64,000 nt of DNA from UKL13-3 sp943369665 (lineage in GTDB: Bacteria > Bacteroidota > Bacteroidia > UKL13-3): assembly GCA_943369665.1 (NCBI GenBank), contig CALRNX020000005.1, forward strand, positions 124,001 to 188,000, given 5' to 3'. Below are positions 17,339 to 24,475 of this stretch, piece after piece (the first letter of the stretch is position 1; each line of letters starts with the position of its first letter). The notes below the pieces were generated by a model. That model was not told the DNA's origin and made no database searches. It saw only the letters and a program-made list of their open reading frames with translations. Both the position numbers and the translations under genes were made by a program.

Positions 17339-18079
17339 ATGACAACATGTAAAAACTGCGACAATCAATTTGAGGGAAAATACTGCAATAATTGTCGTCA
17401 ACCAGCAAACACGCACCGCATCTCATGGCACGAAATATTGCACCATTTACCACATGCCATATTTCATGCCGACAAAGGTTTGTTTTATACAATGAAGGAG
17501 CTTGCCCTCCGCCCGGGTATTACCATAAAGAATTATCTCAATGGAAAACGAATCGATCATTTCAACCCATTTTTGTTTTTGATCTTAATTGGTGGACTTG
17601 CGTCTCTTTTATATATTTCATTGCACGAAAACCCCCTCAACAAGGAAATTCAACTCGAAAAATTAAAAGCGCATAGTGGCACCCTTGCCTATAAGTATTT
17701 TGCATTAATTGGCGTATTATTTATCCTGTTACTTTCGATTTCCGATTACTTTTTTCACATCAAAAAAAAATATGTGCTCCCCGAAATCATTGTTTCCAAT
17801 ACGTTTCAGGTTGGGCAGGTAATGGTTTTCACCATTATTGCACTCCCCTTTTTGCTTCTTCAGAATTATATCGCACAGCAAACTGGCGTTTATATTGAAT
17901 CGCGGGTGTTTTTTAGGACGGCTGTGGTGGGCTATTTGTTTTTTGTTCGGTTCCAGCTTTATGAGGCAAAAGCAGATTACTGGCTTATCCTTAAGATTAT
18001 CCTTCAACTCGTTTTTGTTTACGTATTGTATGATTTCCTCATTACCCGATTAATTATCTATGGAATCAACCAGATGTAA
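17339..18079 (+). CDS. DUF3667 membrane protein
   Basis: 246 residues from the ATG at 17339 (an upstream TTG at 17312 is in frame). The start is a small zinc-ribbon-like motif, CKNCDNQFEGKYCNNCRQ, then a segment with DKGLFYTMKELALRPG and YLNGKRIDHFNPFLFL, the hallmarks of DUF3667. Four to five membrane helices follow. Function of the family is unknown; the protein is probably in the inner membrane with the ribbon in the cytoplasm. It lies 37 bases after panE and may be in the same transcript. Confidence 0.8.
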   Translation: MTTCKNCDNQFEGKYCNNCRQPANTHRISWHEILHHLPHAIFHADKGLFYTMKELALRPGITIKNYLNGKRIDHFNPFLFLILIGGLASLLYISLHENPLNKEIQLEKLKAHSGTLAYKYFALIGVLFILLLSISDYFFHIKKKYVLPEIIVSNTFQVGQVMVFTIIALPFLLLQNYIAQQTGVYIESRVFFRTAVVGYLFFVRFQLYEAKADYWLILKIILQLVFVYVLYDFLITRLIIYGINQM

Positions 18080-18124
18080 TGCTTAACTTTTAATTATCAC
18101 AACACACGCTTATACTAACAAGAG

Positions 18125-18376
18125 ATGAAAAAATTTATGGTCGACATCCTTTTACAGGACATAGATAACGAAACAAGAATAAACCTCCTGCCCAAAGAAC
18201 AAGAAATGATCAAGGAGTGGGAAGAAAACGGAACATTGCTGGCTTCTTATATCAAACAAGACGTTGCTGGAATTTACCTGGTATTAATGGCGAATGACGC
18301 CAATGATGCCGATGCAAAATTGGCTACATTACCTTATTATCCCTATATGAAAATCGAAATTGTTGCTTTAAGATAA
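18125..18376 (+). CDS. Small YciI/muconolactone-isomerase-like protein
   Basis: 83 residues forming a predicted dimeric alpha-beta barrel: a strand with KKFMVDILLQDI, then INLLPKEQEMIKEWEENGTLL, SYIKQDVAGIYLVLMAND and a C-terminal PYYPYMKIEIVAL. The P-K-EQE...W...G...SY pattern is typical of muconolactone-isomerase-like proteins. Catalytic role unclear; no catabolic genes are adjacent. It lies 45 bases after the DUF3667 gene. Confidence 0.65.
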   Translation: MKKFMVDILLQDIDNETRINLLPKEQEMIKEWEENGTLLASYIKQDVAGIYLVLMANDANDADAKLATLPYYPYMKIEIVALR

Positions 18377-18448
18377 GATCAATTAGCAAAAATGCAGTCC
18401 TGTTTTTACGCGGGTTTGCGTTTTAACTATTTTTTTCTGAGCAAAAAC

Positions 18449-18475
18449 ATCCTCAACTAATCCAAAGATGAGGAT
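18449..18475 (+). terminator. Weak hairpin terminator
   Basis: ATCCTCA (18449-18455) pairs with TGAGGAT (18469-18475), followed by TTTAT. It lies 70 bases past the 18125-18376 gene. The loop is 13 bases, so confidence is moderate. Confidence 0.45.
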
Positions 18476-18539
18476 TTTATTGCTTTATGTAACCTGTCCA
18501 TTCACGGCCAAAACATAATTGTTTGTGCATAATGAATGC

Positions 18540-18941
18540 TCATTTACTCACCCACACAATTTTGTCTTTATCCAATTTATACCAGCGACCGTCCACTGCC
18601 ATCCATTTCCATTGTAGTGTTTCGTTCCAGGTACTTCCCCCATCTGTGCTCTCGGCAAGCTGCGACCCGTCAATCTTGTAAAAAACACCTTCTTTATCGG
18701 CCCACATACCATCAGCATCCTCTTCCCATTTCTTGCCATCACCACTCCACCAGAGCTTAGCATTTGCATCTATCCTGTACCAATACATTTGTTCGTTTAC
18801 AACGCCCGGCCACGAATTGTTTTTTGCTTTCTTCCAGTTATACGTTTTCGTGTCTTTAACCGTCTCCTGGGCAACTGATACCAAAGGCAGAATATACCAT
18901 AAGACAAAAAGTATTTTTATGGTTAGCAATATATTTTTCAT
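18540..18941 (-). CDS. Secreted Trp-rich repeat protein of unknown function
   Basis: 133 residues. Signal peptide MKNILLTIKILFVLWYILPL, cut near VAQE. The mature part has about four repeats of roughly 22 residues built on Trp/Tyr-rich strands (MYWYRIDANAKLWWSGDGKKWE, FYKIDGSQLAESTDGGSTW, WKWMAVDGRWYKLDKDK). This is a beta-strand repeat pattern like short propeller or WG-repeat-type modules. It stands alone between convergent and divergent neighbours. Family not recognised. Confidence 0.65.
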   Translation of the reverse strand: MKNILLTIKILFVLWYILPLVSVAQETVKDTKTYNWKKAKNNSWPGVVNEQMYWYRIDANAKLWWSGDGKKWEEDADGMWADKEGVFYKIDGSQLAESTDGGSTWNETLQWKWMAVDGRWYKLDKDKIVWVSK

Positions 18942-19044
18942 ACCAAACGCTATGAAATAATGATGCCAGTTGCATCCATAATCAAAAGGTCCGTTCTTTT
19001 AATAGTTTATTTACTTTTACAAACACTTTAATAGACGACAATAA

Positions 19045-19494
19045 ATGGAAGTTTATGACGACAATAGTTTAATGAAAGATGCGTTGTCCCAACTATTCAA
19101 TCGTTTCAATATTCCGGCAGATGCATATACCGCAAAAACATTTGTTATCCGTGTAGGAAAAATCCCCGTTCCTGTTCCCAATATTCCGGCCCGCGTTCAA
19201 ATTGCCCGTTACCACGATCTTCATCATATCATCACGGGTTACCCTGCCAACTGGCGTGGCGAAGCCGAAATCGGTGCGTGGGAACTGGCCACTGGTTGCC
19301 GCACATCTTTTGTTGCGTGGTTCTTAAACACGGGAGCTGTAATTGTCGGTTTATTCACACATCCTTATGCTGTGCTTAAAGCTTTTAAACGAGGACTAAA
19401 AACCCGAACAAACCTTTATCACAACTTTGAATACGAAACGCTTTTAAGAATGACGGTAAATGAGGTTAGGCACATTGTTGGGTTATCGGAATAA
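19045..19494 (+). CDS. Coq4-like protein
   Basis: 149 residues with HDLHHIITGYPANWRGEAEI, an exact HDxxHx11E motif (H57, D58, H61, E73), the metal-binding signature of the COQ4 family. COQ4 acts in ubiquinone assembly in eukaryotes and some Proteobacteria. Bacteroidota generally make menaquinone, so the substrate here is uncertain. No other quinone genes are close. It stands alone, ended by a good hairpin at 19529-19558. Confidence 0.7.
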   Translation: MEVYDDNSLMKDALSQLFNRFNIPADAYTAKTFVIRVGKIPVPVPNIPARVQIARYHDLHHIITGYPANWRGEAEIGAWELATGCRTSFVAWFLNTGAVIVGLFTHPYAVLKAFKRGLKTRTNLYHNFEYETLLRMTVNEVRHIVGLSE

Positions 19495-19528
19495 ACGGCC
19501 CCAAATATTTGAAGGCTTAATGCCATAA

Positions 19529-19558
19529 AAAAAGCCTCACATTTCTATGAAGCTTTTT
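19529..19558 (+). terminator. Hairpin terminator after the Coq4-like gene
   Basis: AAAAAGCCTCA (19529-19539) pairs with TGAAGCTTTTT (19548-19558) with one mismatch, followed by a T-rich run. Confidence 0.75.
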
Positions 19559-19678
19559 ATTTTGTATGTGTCCCAAGGGGAAAAATTTCGAACCGGTTTA
19601 TTAAAGAATTGCAGGCTGCGATAAGATTTAAAATATGCATTGCGTGATTTAATATTTATTCCGGTATTTAGTCCCCCC

Positions 19679-19710
19679 TTGTTAATAAGGTGCTTATTTT
19701 GTTATTATTG
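19679..19710 (+). promoter_or_regulatory. Candidate Bacteroidota promoter for the FabZ-like gene
   Basis: TTG at 19679-19681 and TATTATTG at 19703-19710 (7 of 8 to TAnnTTTG) with a 21-base spacer. This would give a leader of about 23 bases to the ATG at 19740. Confidence 0.35.
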
Positions 19711-19739
19711 CGTATGCTTATAAGTTATAGCCAATTAAC

Positions 19740-20153
19740 ATGTCACAAGAAATTGAAAATTTAATACCACATAGAAGTCCTTTCATATTTGTAGATAATA
19801 TTGAATCCTTTTCAGATGAATCAATCATTGGATATAAAAGATTTGACGAGAAAGACAATTGGCTTAAGGGCAGTTTTCCTGGATTTGATTTCATCCCTGG
19901 AACGATTTTAATTGAATCAATGGCCCAATGCGGTGGTGCTGGTGTAAAACTCTTAGGCGCAACTAATGGAATATTTGGCCTTGTAAGTATCGAAGATGCA
20001 GAATTTTATACCGGTGCAAAGTTCACTGACCATATTAAATTTGTTATACACAATATTCGCCTAAGCGAAAAAATAATTAAGCAAACTGGAATCGCTTATG
20101 TAAACGAGAAAAAAATATTGAAAGCAACTTGGATGTGCATGAAAATACAATAG
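19740..20153 (+). CDS. FabZ-like hot-dog protein lacking the catalytic histidine
   Basis: 137 residues. IENLIPHRSPFIFVDNI matches the FabZ start (LPHRYPFLLVD). The active-site region reads LKGSFPGFDFIPGTILIESMAQ: FabZ has GHFPxxPxxPGVLxxEAxAQ, so the catalytic His is Ser45 here while the Glu (E59) remains. It probably binds an acyl chain or acyl-ACP but may not dehydrate it. The stop codon is followed within five bases by an attC-like inverted repeat, and codon use is AT-richer than in the preceding genes, both suggesting acquisition as a mobile cassette (inference). No other fatty-acid genes are near. Confidence 0.7.
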   Translation: MSQEIENLIPHRSPFIFVDNIESFSDESIIGYKRFDEKDNWLKGSFPGFDFIPGTILIESMAQCGGAGVKLLGATNGIFGLVSIEDAEFYTGAKFTDHIKFVIHNIRLSEKIIKQTGIAYVNEKKILKATWMCMKIQ

Positions 20154-20157
20154 CACT

Positions 20158-20295
20158 GCCCATAACACACGCCAGCCAAAATTGACGCATAATGCTGAAT
20201 TTGAACATTTCATTTCCGCAATTCATCATCTTAGTTTGCAAATGACAACTCCACAATCGCCAACTTCGGCTGGCGCGGAAACCCTTACTGGGTGC
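20158..20295. repeat. attC-like imperfect inverted repeat
   Basis: CGCCAGCC (20170-20177) pairs with GGCTGGCG (20268-20275), and outer GCCCATAAC (from 20158) faces TTACTGGGTGC (20285-20295) with CCCA/TGGG pairing. The span is about 138 bases, with a second small hairpin at 20258-20275. This layout is like an integron attC site directly after a one-gene cassette. The outer boxes do not match the GTTRRRY consensus well, so the call is tentative. No integrase gene is in the window. Confidence 0.35.
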
Positions 20296-20378
20296 GAATT
20301 TCGGGAACATCAGCAAAAGCATGGCAAAAGCAAAAAAAATCACCAAGACCTGCATTGGGTGCAGAGTTTGGCGATTTT

Positions 20379-20405
20379 AGTAGTCCGCATAGGAGTCGAA
20401 CCCTT
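20379..20405 (-). repeat. Degenerate copy of a tRNA-Glu 3' end (candidate att scar)
   Basis: Read with 24264-24290 in the same orientation, most bases agree, including GGAGTCGAACCC and the leading AGTAG. It holds only the T-arm and acceptor part of a tRNA; no anticodon arm follows. It could be the distal attachment site of an island inserted at tRNA-Glu (24266-24337), or the remains of another tRNA. Confidence 0.5.
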
Positions 20406-20428
20406 TTTAAGAATCATATTATAAAACA

Positions 20429-20947
20429 TTACTTACTATCCTTCAAGTCGAATGCTTTGCTTACTTCTTCATAATTATTATAGTCAATGCTTTGTTTCAT
20501 AGCATTCACAGTTGATGGAATTACTACTACTTTAAACTTTACGTTCGTACCATAATATTTATTAGGATCATCTCCACCACTTAACGCTGAATTGTATGTC
20601 CATGTAACTTTAACACTGCTAACACTTGTCGTAAAATTCATGAAATAATTATATGTTGAAGTGTATTCTGTGTATGGAACAGCTCTCCAAGTACCTTCTA
20701 CTATGCTAAAATAAACCAATACAGCTGCAGAATTAATATTATCCGTTGTCAATTCAGGAACACTCAAATCTATATAATGATGTGGAGATGTATATGACCA
20801 AGATGAATTTGGAAAAGTTCGACTCTCAACTTTTACATCATCATCGGTTTCTTTATCTTCATCTTCTGGCTTTTCACAACTAGCTATTAGCATTAAAAGG
20901 GTAACACCAAGTAATGCGTACTTGAATCTTTTTAGTCTTGTTTTCAT
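20429..20947 (-). CDS. Putative lipoprotein of unknown function
   Basis: 172 residues. The start KYALLGVTLLMLIASC is a lipoprotein signal with a lipobox ending at Cys24, followed by an acidic linker (EKPEDEDKETDDDV) and a beta-rich body. Probably attached to a membrane, exposed in the periplasm or at the surface. It follows the 20951-21199 gene by three bases on the same strand. No family recognised. Low-GC codon use fits the surrounding accessory block. Confidence 0.65.
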   Translation of the reverse strand: MKTRLKRFKYALLGVTLLMLIASCEKPEDEDKETDDDVKVESRTFPNSSWSYTSPHHYIDLSVPELTTDNINSAAVLVYFSIVEGTWRAVPYTEYTSTYNYFMNFTTSVSSVKVTWTYNSALSGGDDPNKYYGTNVKFKVVVIPSTVNAMKQSIDYNNYEEVSKAFDLKDSK

Positions 20948-20950
20948 AGG

Positions 20951-21199
20951 TTATTGTTGTTTTACGCCTTCTATTTGATTTACCTTAGGTAAGCTTTCTG
21001 GATTACGTGATGGCTTTCCTCCCCCACTTTGAACATAGTAAATAAACAAGGTTGTTACTATTGTGATAATCCCTCCCACAATTGCTTTTAATAACCAACC
21101 AGAGGTTTCTTTTTTATCTGGAGAGGGAACATTAATATTGATATTATTTCTATCACCACTAATGTTAGCTTTAATGCTATTGTCATTTTTTGTTGTCAT
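20951..21199 (-). CDS. Small single-pass membrane protein
   Basis: 82 residues: a polar N-terminus with SIKANISGDRNNININV, one membrane helix (WLLKAIVGGIITIVTTLFIYY), and a short polar tail. The ISGDxNNxNI pattern occurs at the heads of assorted small bacterial proteins, but I do not recognise a function. Divergent from the HEPN-like gene at 21275 and three bases upstream of the lipoprotein gene. Confidence 0.55.
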   Translation of the reverse strand: MTTKNDNSIKANISGDRNNININVPSPDKKETSGWLLKAIVGGIITIVTTLFIYYVQSGGGKPSRNPESLPKVNQIEGVKQQ

Positions 21200-21274
21200 A
21201 AGGCTTAATTATTGAGTAGCGAATTAAAACAAATAATCTTCTTTTAGGAAATATACCCTCTTTTAGCATACAAC

Positions 21275-21778
21275 ATGAACCCACTACAAGAAATGGTTTT
21301 GATAGGCGAGATTGTTTTACAATCAAAAATTGCATTCAGAGCTGCTGAACGTTTACAGGATACTTCTGATAAGTCTGATCAAGTAGAGGTTTGGTGTTCA
21401 ATTCAAAGCATTCTTTGTGCCGCAGGAAACATCTCCAAGATTCTTAAGCCAATATATAAAGATAATAAGAGTCGTGGTGAAAGATTACGACAACTGCTCA
21501 AAGTAGAAGATAGTAATCCTCTTTTGGACCGTACATTTCGTAATCACCTTGAACATTATGATGATCGAATTGAGGAATATTTTGGCAATAATTTACAAGG
21601 AGTCTATATTGACCTAGCAATGAATCCATCGCTTTCAGGAAGAGCGCTTAACAGTCATAGAGGATATAATTCACTTAACAATACTCTGCTGTTTCGTGGT
21701 GAAGTGTTGGATTTGAACGAAGTATTGAAGGCGATTGAAGAAATACTTGGGAATTGCGGGCCACATGTATTTACTTAA
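21275..21778 (+). CDS. HEPN-like helical protein
   Basis: 167 residues, nearly all helical by composition. RNHLEH at R89-H94 fits the R-x4-6-H catalytic signature of HEPN ribonucleases, and RN at its start is the usual form. HEPN proteins act in toxin-antitoxin, abortive-infection and RNA-cleavage systems. No partner nucleotidyltransferase is adjacent. It opens a same-strand run of four unknown genes (21275-24141). The HEPN call is pattern-based. Confidence 0.5.
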   Translation: MNPLQEMVLIGEIVLQSKIAFRAAERLQDTSDKSDQVEVWCSIQSILCAAGNISKILKPIYKDNKSRGERLRQLLKVEDSNPLLDRTFRNHLEHYDDRIEEYFGNNLQGVYIDLAMNPSLSGRALNSHRGYNSLNNTLLFRGEVLDLNEVLKAIEEILGNCGPHVFT

Positions 21779-21861
21779 AATGAATTTGGAATATCCACCC
21801 AAGTTTCACTAGAACATACTCTCGACTATAAATAGTTATCTTGGCTTTATAATCATTTACA

Positions 21862-22617
21862 ATGGAATTATTGTTTAACCATCTGCCAGCAGAACCAGAA
21901 AAGACATTGGAAGAAAGATTGAGTTATTATTCTAACAAGCAAATATATGCTCAAATCTTATTGGGAATACTTAGACACGTTCCTGGCAAAAAGAAGTATG
22001 ATAATGACACCTATGAAATAGAACTTCAGAAAAGGCTAAAGTTTAAGAATATTGATGACTATAAGCTTTTAAGGTGCTGCATCGATTTACTTGAGGATAC
22101 AGATTCCGCTATAATCGAATTTCAAAAGTGGGGCTTAGGGGAAGGAAGAGTAGGTGAAGATTACTTAAGGCTTTATGGCGTCCTGAATGCAATATATCAG
22201 CAAGTTTTAGCAATTGTTGAGCTGGCTGATTTATTTAATGTTCCTCATAAAACACAGTTTAAGGAGGAGTTAATGCAACTTAGAATAATAGTACTAAGAA
22301 ATAAAATAGGGGCGCACACGGTAAACTATAAAATAGACTCTACTAAAAAAAACAAACAAACAAACAAAGACTTCTTTAAAATTAGTCAAGTAACACTACG
22401 CAATATTGAAAGTATACAAATAGTGTCTCATAGAGGGAAATCAGAGAAAATCAATCTAGTTCAAGTTATAAAAGAATATAATTCCGTTGCTGAAAGAATT
22501 ATAGAATCAATTTGTTCGAAGGCCATCAAGTCTTTGTTTCCAAATAATAATGAAAATAAAGACTGGCTGATGGAACGTATGGGTCATGTAGAACAAAGAA
22601 AAGTTGAAATTGATTAA
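21862..22617 (+). CDS. HEPN-like helical protein with RNKIGAH motif
   Basis: 251 residues. LRNKIGAH at R146-H152 follows a long helix (FKEELMQLRIIVLRNK), the classic context of a HEPN R-x4-6-H active site; AbiV-like and Cthe_2314-like proteins have similar LRNxxxAH segments. N- and C-terminal parts are helical and without recognisable motifs. It is the second HEPN-like gene in a row, 83 bases after the first. A defence or toxin role is inferred only from the motif and island setting. Confidence 0.55.
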   Translation: MELLFNHLPAEPEKTLEERLSYYSNKQIYAQILLGILRHVPGKKKYDNDTYEIELQKRLKFKNIDDYKLLRCCIDLLEDTDSAIIEFQKWGLGEGRVGEDYLRLYGVLNAIYQQVLAIVELADLFNVPHKTQFKEELMQLRIIVLRNKIGAHTVNYKIDSTKKNKQTNKDFFKISQVTLRNIESIQIVSHRGKSEKINLVQVIKEYNSVAERIIESICSKAIKSLFPNNNENKDWLMERMGHVEQRKVEID

Positions 22618-22736
22618 CTCATCATTTAAAGAAAGCACTGCAGCATTTTAAAGCACACAAGTTGCTGATTTGTTGTTGATAACAACTTCACAAAATCAGC
22701 CAGTTCTTCTGTTATTTTGTATTACAAATACAGTGT

Positions 22737-23315
22737 ATGAAAAATAACATAATAGAGGAATCAATATATATCGGTAAACTAGAGTTAACTCAACAAGAAA
22801 ACGATTTATTACAAAACATTAAGTCTTTCACAATAGACTTAAACGAGGAGCACAATAAGAGGCTGTTAAAGCTTGAGAATTGCTTTTTACTTACGCAATC
22901 ATTAATCGAACGTAAAGCATTGCCAGAACATAGGATTAGCTACTTTATTAGTGCAGAATACCGTCTCAGTGATACTCGCAGTTCAAGAATGGAGGTGTTT
23001 GAAAGCAATGGAACAAGCGGAGAGGCTATTTTTAGGCACCCGCATTTTTTAAAGTATCTAAAATATTTTATTTATGGGGCTGATTTACCTGTAGCATTCA
23101 AACAACAAGTAAAAATAATCAAAGAAGAAACCTTTTATCACTCTGATTTTGTAGAACAAGCAACACCAATCATAAGGATTTACTATAACGCTAACATTAA
23201 CAAAGCCAATAGGAAAGCTTTTGCTGAAGAGATATTCAAGCTTTCTCTTGATCTAGGTCTTGATTTAACCCATTCCGCTCAACTAAGAAATAAAGTAATG
23301 AAATTCAATGGATGA
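22737..23315 (+). CDS. Unknown protein in HEPN/HNH gene group
   Basis: 192 residues, not recognised. The N-terminal half is charged and helical (LTQQENDLLQNIKSFTIDLNEEHNKRLLKLE); the middle has HPHFLKYLKYFIYGADLP; no signal peptide or membrane helix. It lies 119 bases after the second HEPN-like gene and 43 bases before the HNH-like gene, on the same strand. Confidence 0.6.
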   Translation: MKNNIIEESIYIGKLELTQQENDLLQNIKSFTIDLNEEHNKRLLKLENCFLLTQSLIERKALPEHRISYFISAEYRLSDTRSSRMEVFESNGTSGEAIFRHPHFLKYLKYFIYGADLPVAFKQQVKIIKEETFYHSDFVEQATPIIRIYYNANINKANRKAFAEEIFKLSLDLGLDLTHSAQLRNKVMKFNG

Positions 23316-23358
23316 TTATAATAAAGGGATAAAAACGACAAAATTTGATTTCACTTAA

Positions 23359-24141
23359 ATGGCTAATAAAGAATTAAATCATTCAAAATGCTGGGCAAGT
23401 AGTTTGGGCGATTGTGAAGGAAAGATGACCAAAGAGCATTTGGTTTCGAATGTCATATTACCTGAGAAGCTTTCTGTGAAAGGTTTTAACTGGTGCAAGG
23501 AGGGAAAAGAGATATCCTCATCAAGTTTCGTAAATAAGTTTCTTTGCCAAAAGCATAATAATTCACTCTCTCCCTACGATATTGAAGGTGGTCGCTTTTA
23601 TGAAGCAGTCAAAACAGTGCACTATAAACTTAGAACTGGTGATACAAGCTATTATGAAGTACATATTAGTAGAAGAAAGTTTGAAGGGTGGATGATAAAA
23701 ACTCTAATTAACCTGAGTCTCACATCTGATGAGAACATAGAAGTCAATTTTGATGCGGTACTACCTTTTTTATATAGGAATAGTAAATTAACTGAGCCAT
23801 TTGGGTTAGGGCTTGCAACCCAAGTGGGGCAATGGTTAGAAATCTCTCAACCAAATTCAGGTTTTAAAACACAAGTACAACTTCAACCCCTATTCATAGA
23901 CAAGGAAGGTAAAAGAATGTTAATTGGGGGACATTACATTCTTTATGGTTTTACATTTGTCGTTTACATTCCTTCAGTAGAATTGTCAGAACTAGAATCA
24001 AGCTCTATTTATACTTCTACTATTTCTTATCAGGGGTCTATAAATTATAGAGAATTGAAACGAGATTGGCTTATTAAAGAGATCTTTGGTGAAATAAAAG
24101 GCGTGAATGCTATAAAAATCTGTCTTGACCCTGAAGTTTAG
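23359..24141 (+). CDS. HNH-like zinc-binding protein
   Basis: 260 residues. The N-terminus has C11, C19 and TKEHLVS (H27), followed by FLCQKHNNSLSPYD (C63, H66, N67). This Cys-Cys ... EH ... CxxHN order is that of HNH/His-Me-finger-type zinc modules in predicted nucleases. The rest is beta-rich and unrecognised. It is the last gene before tRNA-Glu and closes the accessory block with two HEPN-like genes; a nucleic-acid-targeting function is a reasonable guess. Confidence 0.55.
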   Translation: MANKELNHSKCWASSLGDCEGKMTKEHLVSNVILPEKLSVKGFNWCKEGKEISSSSFVNKFLCQKHNNSLSPYDIEGGRFYEAVKTVHYKLRTGDTSYYEVHISRRKFEGWMIKTLINLSLTSDENIEVNFDAVLPFLYRNSKLTEPFGLGLATQVGQWLEISQPNSGFKTQVQLQPLFIDKEGKRMLIGGHYILYGFTFVVYIPSVELSELESSSIYTSTISYQGSINYRELKRDWLIKEIFGEIKGVNAIKICLDPEV

Positions 24142-24227
24142 ATTTTTTCTTAGGGTTGTCAACATTCAAATCATTAGAATTTCTATAACTATCCACTCCA
24201 CTGTCTACAAACTCACCTAAAACAAAA

Positions 24228-24252
24228 AAGACCTGCAATAATTGCAAGTCTT
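24228..24252 (-). terminator. Intrinsic terminator of tRNA-Glu
   Basis: AAGACCTGCAAT and ATTGCAAGTCTT (24228-24239, 24241-24252) form a hairpin with one mismatch. Read on the minus strand it is followed by six T residues, 14 bases after the tRNA 3' end. Confidence 0.75.
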
Positions 24253-24265
24253 CTTATCTTAAAAG

Positions 24266-24337
24266 TAGCCCGTAGGGGAGTCGAACCCCTCTTTAGCGGA
24301 TGAAAACCGCTTGTCCTAACCGATAGACGAACGGGCC
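24266..24337 (-). tRNA. tRNA-Glu (TTC anticodon)
   Basis: A 72-base cloverleaf: acceptor GGCCCGT with ACGGGCT (first pair G-U) plus discriminator A; D-arm GTCT...GGAC; anticodon arm AGCGG-TTTTCAT-CCGCT with anticodon TTC; T-arm AGGGG-TTCGACT-CCCCT. CCA is not encoded. The accessory block lies on its 3' side. Confidence 0.95.
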
Positions 24338-24475
24338 ATGTTCGTTTTAGGGAGTGCAAATGTAAGGGGTCTTTCTGAAATTCAAAATTTTTTGTCAAAA
24401 TTTTTTCATAAGTCTGTCAATAACTACATTCGCACCGCTTAAAAACAAGTTTCAATTAACTTAAACTTAGAGAAT

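Noticed and set aside
24142..24340. Integrase or transposase gene at the tRNA-Glu end
   Set aside because: No open frame or motif of an integrase occurs near the tRNA or the 20379 fragment.
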